Assembly: GCF_900110455.1 (NCBI RefSeq)
Contig: NZ_FOIS01000004.1
Coordinates: 310,001 to 374,000, forward strand
Length of the DNA stretch: 64,000 bases
Source of the DNA: Natrinema salifodinae
GTDB lineage: Archaea > Halobacteriota > Halobacteria > Halobacteriales > Natrialbaceae
Direction of reading: 5' to 3'
How positions within the stretch are numbered: the stretch's first letter is position 1; each line of letters starts with the position of its first letter. The notes under the pieces were generated by a model. The model made no database searches, was not told the origin of the DNA, and worked only from the letters and a program-made list of their open reading frames with translations. This document shows, piece after piece, positions 62,851-64,000 of the stretch. The position numbers were made by a program, and so were the translations under genes.

Positions 62851-64000
62851 TCACGCGACGTCTCGCCAGTCGGGCGCCGTCGAATACTTCGCGTCCGAGA
62901 GTTCGTCGAACGCCGCGTAGACCACTTCGTTCAGCGCGGGGTGGACGTGGACCGGCTCTGCGACGTCCTCGACGGTCCCACCGCCGTCCATCGCGACGAC
63001 GACTTCGTGGAGCAGCGTCGACGCCTGGGGGCCGACGATGTGACAGCCCAGAATCTCGCCGTCCGGCGCGGCGATCGCCTTCACGAACCCGTCGCCGGCC
63101 TCGAGTATCAGCCCGAGCGGCGCGGCGTCGTAGGGGACAGTGACGGCCTCGTAGTCGCGGTCGTCGGTCGCGAGTTCGTCCTCCGTCACCCCGACGCTCG
63201 CAACCTGGGGCTCCGTGAAGATCGCGTGGGGCATCGCGCGATAGTCGACCGCCTCTCCCGCATCGTCGAGCACGTTCGCCGTGACAACCAGCGCCTCGTC
63301 GTCGGCCGCGTGCTTGAACGGCTGTTCGCCGACGATATCGCCCAGCGCCCAGATGCCGTCGGCGGTCGTCTCGAGGTGGTCGTCGGTCTCGACGTAGCCC
63401 TTCTCGTCGGTCTCGACACCCGTCGCGTCGAGATCGAGCGTGTCGGTGTTAGGACGGCGACCGGTCGCCAGCAGGAGTTCGTCGGCGGTGAGTTCGACGG
63501 TGTCGGTATCGGCGCCGTCGTCACCGCCGCCGTTCTCGTCCTCGTCTCCCCCGCCTGCGGGTTCCGCGGTCACAGTGACGCCGTCGTCCGCTTCCGCGAC
63601 CGCGGCCGCCTCGTAGCCGGTGTAGACGTCGCAGTGCGTCTCGAGGGACTCGGTCACGACCGCGCTCACGTCGTCGTCCGCCCGCGGGACGAGTTCGTCG
63701 CTGCGGCCGACGAGCGAGACGTCGGTGCCCAACGCGGCGAAGAAGTAGCCCAGTTCCGCGCCGATGTAGCCGCCGCCGACGATCACGAGGTCGTCCGGCC
63801 GGTCGTCGAGGAAGAGCGCGTCGTCGCTCGTGAGGAAGTCGACGTCCTCGATCCCGTCGATCGGCGGCACCATCGGACGGCTCCCGACGGCGATGACGAC
63901 GGTATCGCCGCGGATCGTCGCACTCCCGCCCCTGTCGTCCTCGTTCAGGTCGATCTCGACGGTCCGATCGTCGACGAACCGTCCTTCGCCGCGGTAGAGG
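62851..64000 (-). CDS. Dihydrolipoyl dehydrogenase-like flavoprotein (partial, N-terminus off the window)
   Basis: The gene reads leftward and enters from the right edge, so the N-terminal FAD motif and redox CxxxxC are not seen; 382 residues are visible. VIAVGSRPMVPPIDGI, the NAD-binding VIVGGGYIGAELGYFFAALG, the second FAD motif IWALGDIVGE and the C-terminal HVHPALNEVVY (the His-Glu active-site pair) place it in the dihydrolipoyl dehydrogenase/mercuric reductase group. A Gly/Asp-rich loop of about 20 residues (near 63499-63570) is inserted between strands of the NAD domain. The substrate subclass cannot be settled without the N-terminus. Confidence 0.9.
   Translation of the reverse strand, partial: LYRGEGRFVDDRTVEIDLNEDDRGGSATIRGDTVVIAVGSRPMVPPIDGIEDVDFLTSDDALFLDDRPDDLVIVGGGYIGAELGYFFAALGTDVSLVGRSDELVPRADDDVSAVVTESLETHCDVYTGYEAAAVAEADDGVTVTAEPAGGGDEDENGGGDDGADTDTVELTADELLLATGRRPNTDTLDLDATGVETDEKGYVETDDHLETTADGIWALGDIVGEQPFKHAADDEALVVTANVLDDAGEAVDYRAMPHAIFTEPQVASVGVTEDELATDDRDYEAVTVPYDAAPLGLILEAGDGFVKAIAAPDGEILGCHIVGPQASTLLHEVVVAMDGGGTVEDVAEPVHVHPALNEVVYAAFDELSDAKYSTAPDWRDVA

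Noticed and set aside
63499-63570. Gly/Asp-rich loop inserted in the dihydrolipoyl dehydrogenase-like gene
   Set aside because: I checked it as a possible further palindromic insert. It is low-complexity but has no paired inverted repeats and normal GC-ended codons.
1-64000. CRISPR arrays, insertion sequences or a prophage
   Set aside because: No regularly spaced repeats, transposase or integrase motifs or phage structural genes are visible anywhere in the window.

Overview
The window is chromosomal DNA from a halophilic archaeon (class Halobacteria). RNA polymerase is encoded as split A'/A'' and B'/B'' genes, archaeal-type ribosomal proteins, aEF-2, aIF6, prefoldin and a diphthamide-type EF-2 are present, proteins are strongly acidic, codons end mostly in G or C, and many genes have an archaeal TATA-like box about 25-30 bases before the ATG with almost no leader. 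The gene content would fit the Natrialbaceae, but that is an inference. No prophage, insertion sequence or CRISPR array is visible.

Layout. 1-6.8 kb: a PhoU/TrkA-C protein (cut by the left edge), serS, fusA, a DUF5781 protein with an HExxH motif and a DUF7504-like protein. 7.1-19.3 kb, leftward: the transcription/translation block rpoH-rpoB2-rpoB1-rpoA1-rpoA2-nusA, then rpsL-rpsG. The two parts are separated by about 3 kb carrying an aldehyde dehydrogenase and a rightward V4R-like sensor gene. 19.6-25 kb: two identical tRNA-Asp genes, two convergent DUF7344-like membrane regulators and a response-regulator/GAF/bacterio-opsin-activator protein. 25-32.6 kb: two pcm paralogues, small conserved haloarchaeal proteins, an M29-like peptidase, type II gap, hsp20, an ATP-grasp ligase and rpl10e. 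32.7-41.6 kb: a small HTH protein, an S2P protease with CBS domains, two ABC-2 exporter pairs, sufS, a DUF424 protein and a TPR protein. 41.6-49.2 kb: an FAD amine-oxidase-type protein, thpR, a Tat-exported HExxH protein, then rpl39e-rpl31e-eif6 and rpl20e-pfdA-ftsY. 49.3-64 kb: nirA coupled to an FrhB-like flavo/iron-sulfur gene, an AEC transporter, a GNAT acetyltransferase, thiE-thiM, a ferritin-like protein, a lipoprotein deacetylase, two divergent tandem rhodaneses, an aldo/keto reductase and a dihydrolipoyl-dehydrogenase-like gene cut by the right edge.

Points of most interest. (1) Short twin inverted repeats lie in frame inside protein genes. One in thpR is 52 bp, is bracketed by a 5-bp direct repeat, has AT-rich codons unlike its surroundings and adds 19 codons; two similar structures sit in nirA. 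They look like a mobile or once-mobile palindromic element tolerated in protein loops. (2) nirA overlaps an FrhB-like gene, an arrangement that looks like a two-gene version of the fused F420-dependent sulfite reductase of methanogens. (3) A 69-bp G-run tract lies upstream of an ABC exporter. (4) The normally contiguous rpo-nusA-rpsL-rpsG block is interrupted and rpsL has its own promoter-like box.
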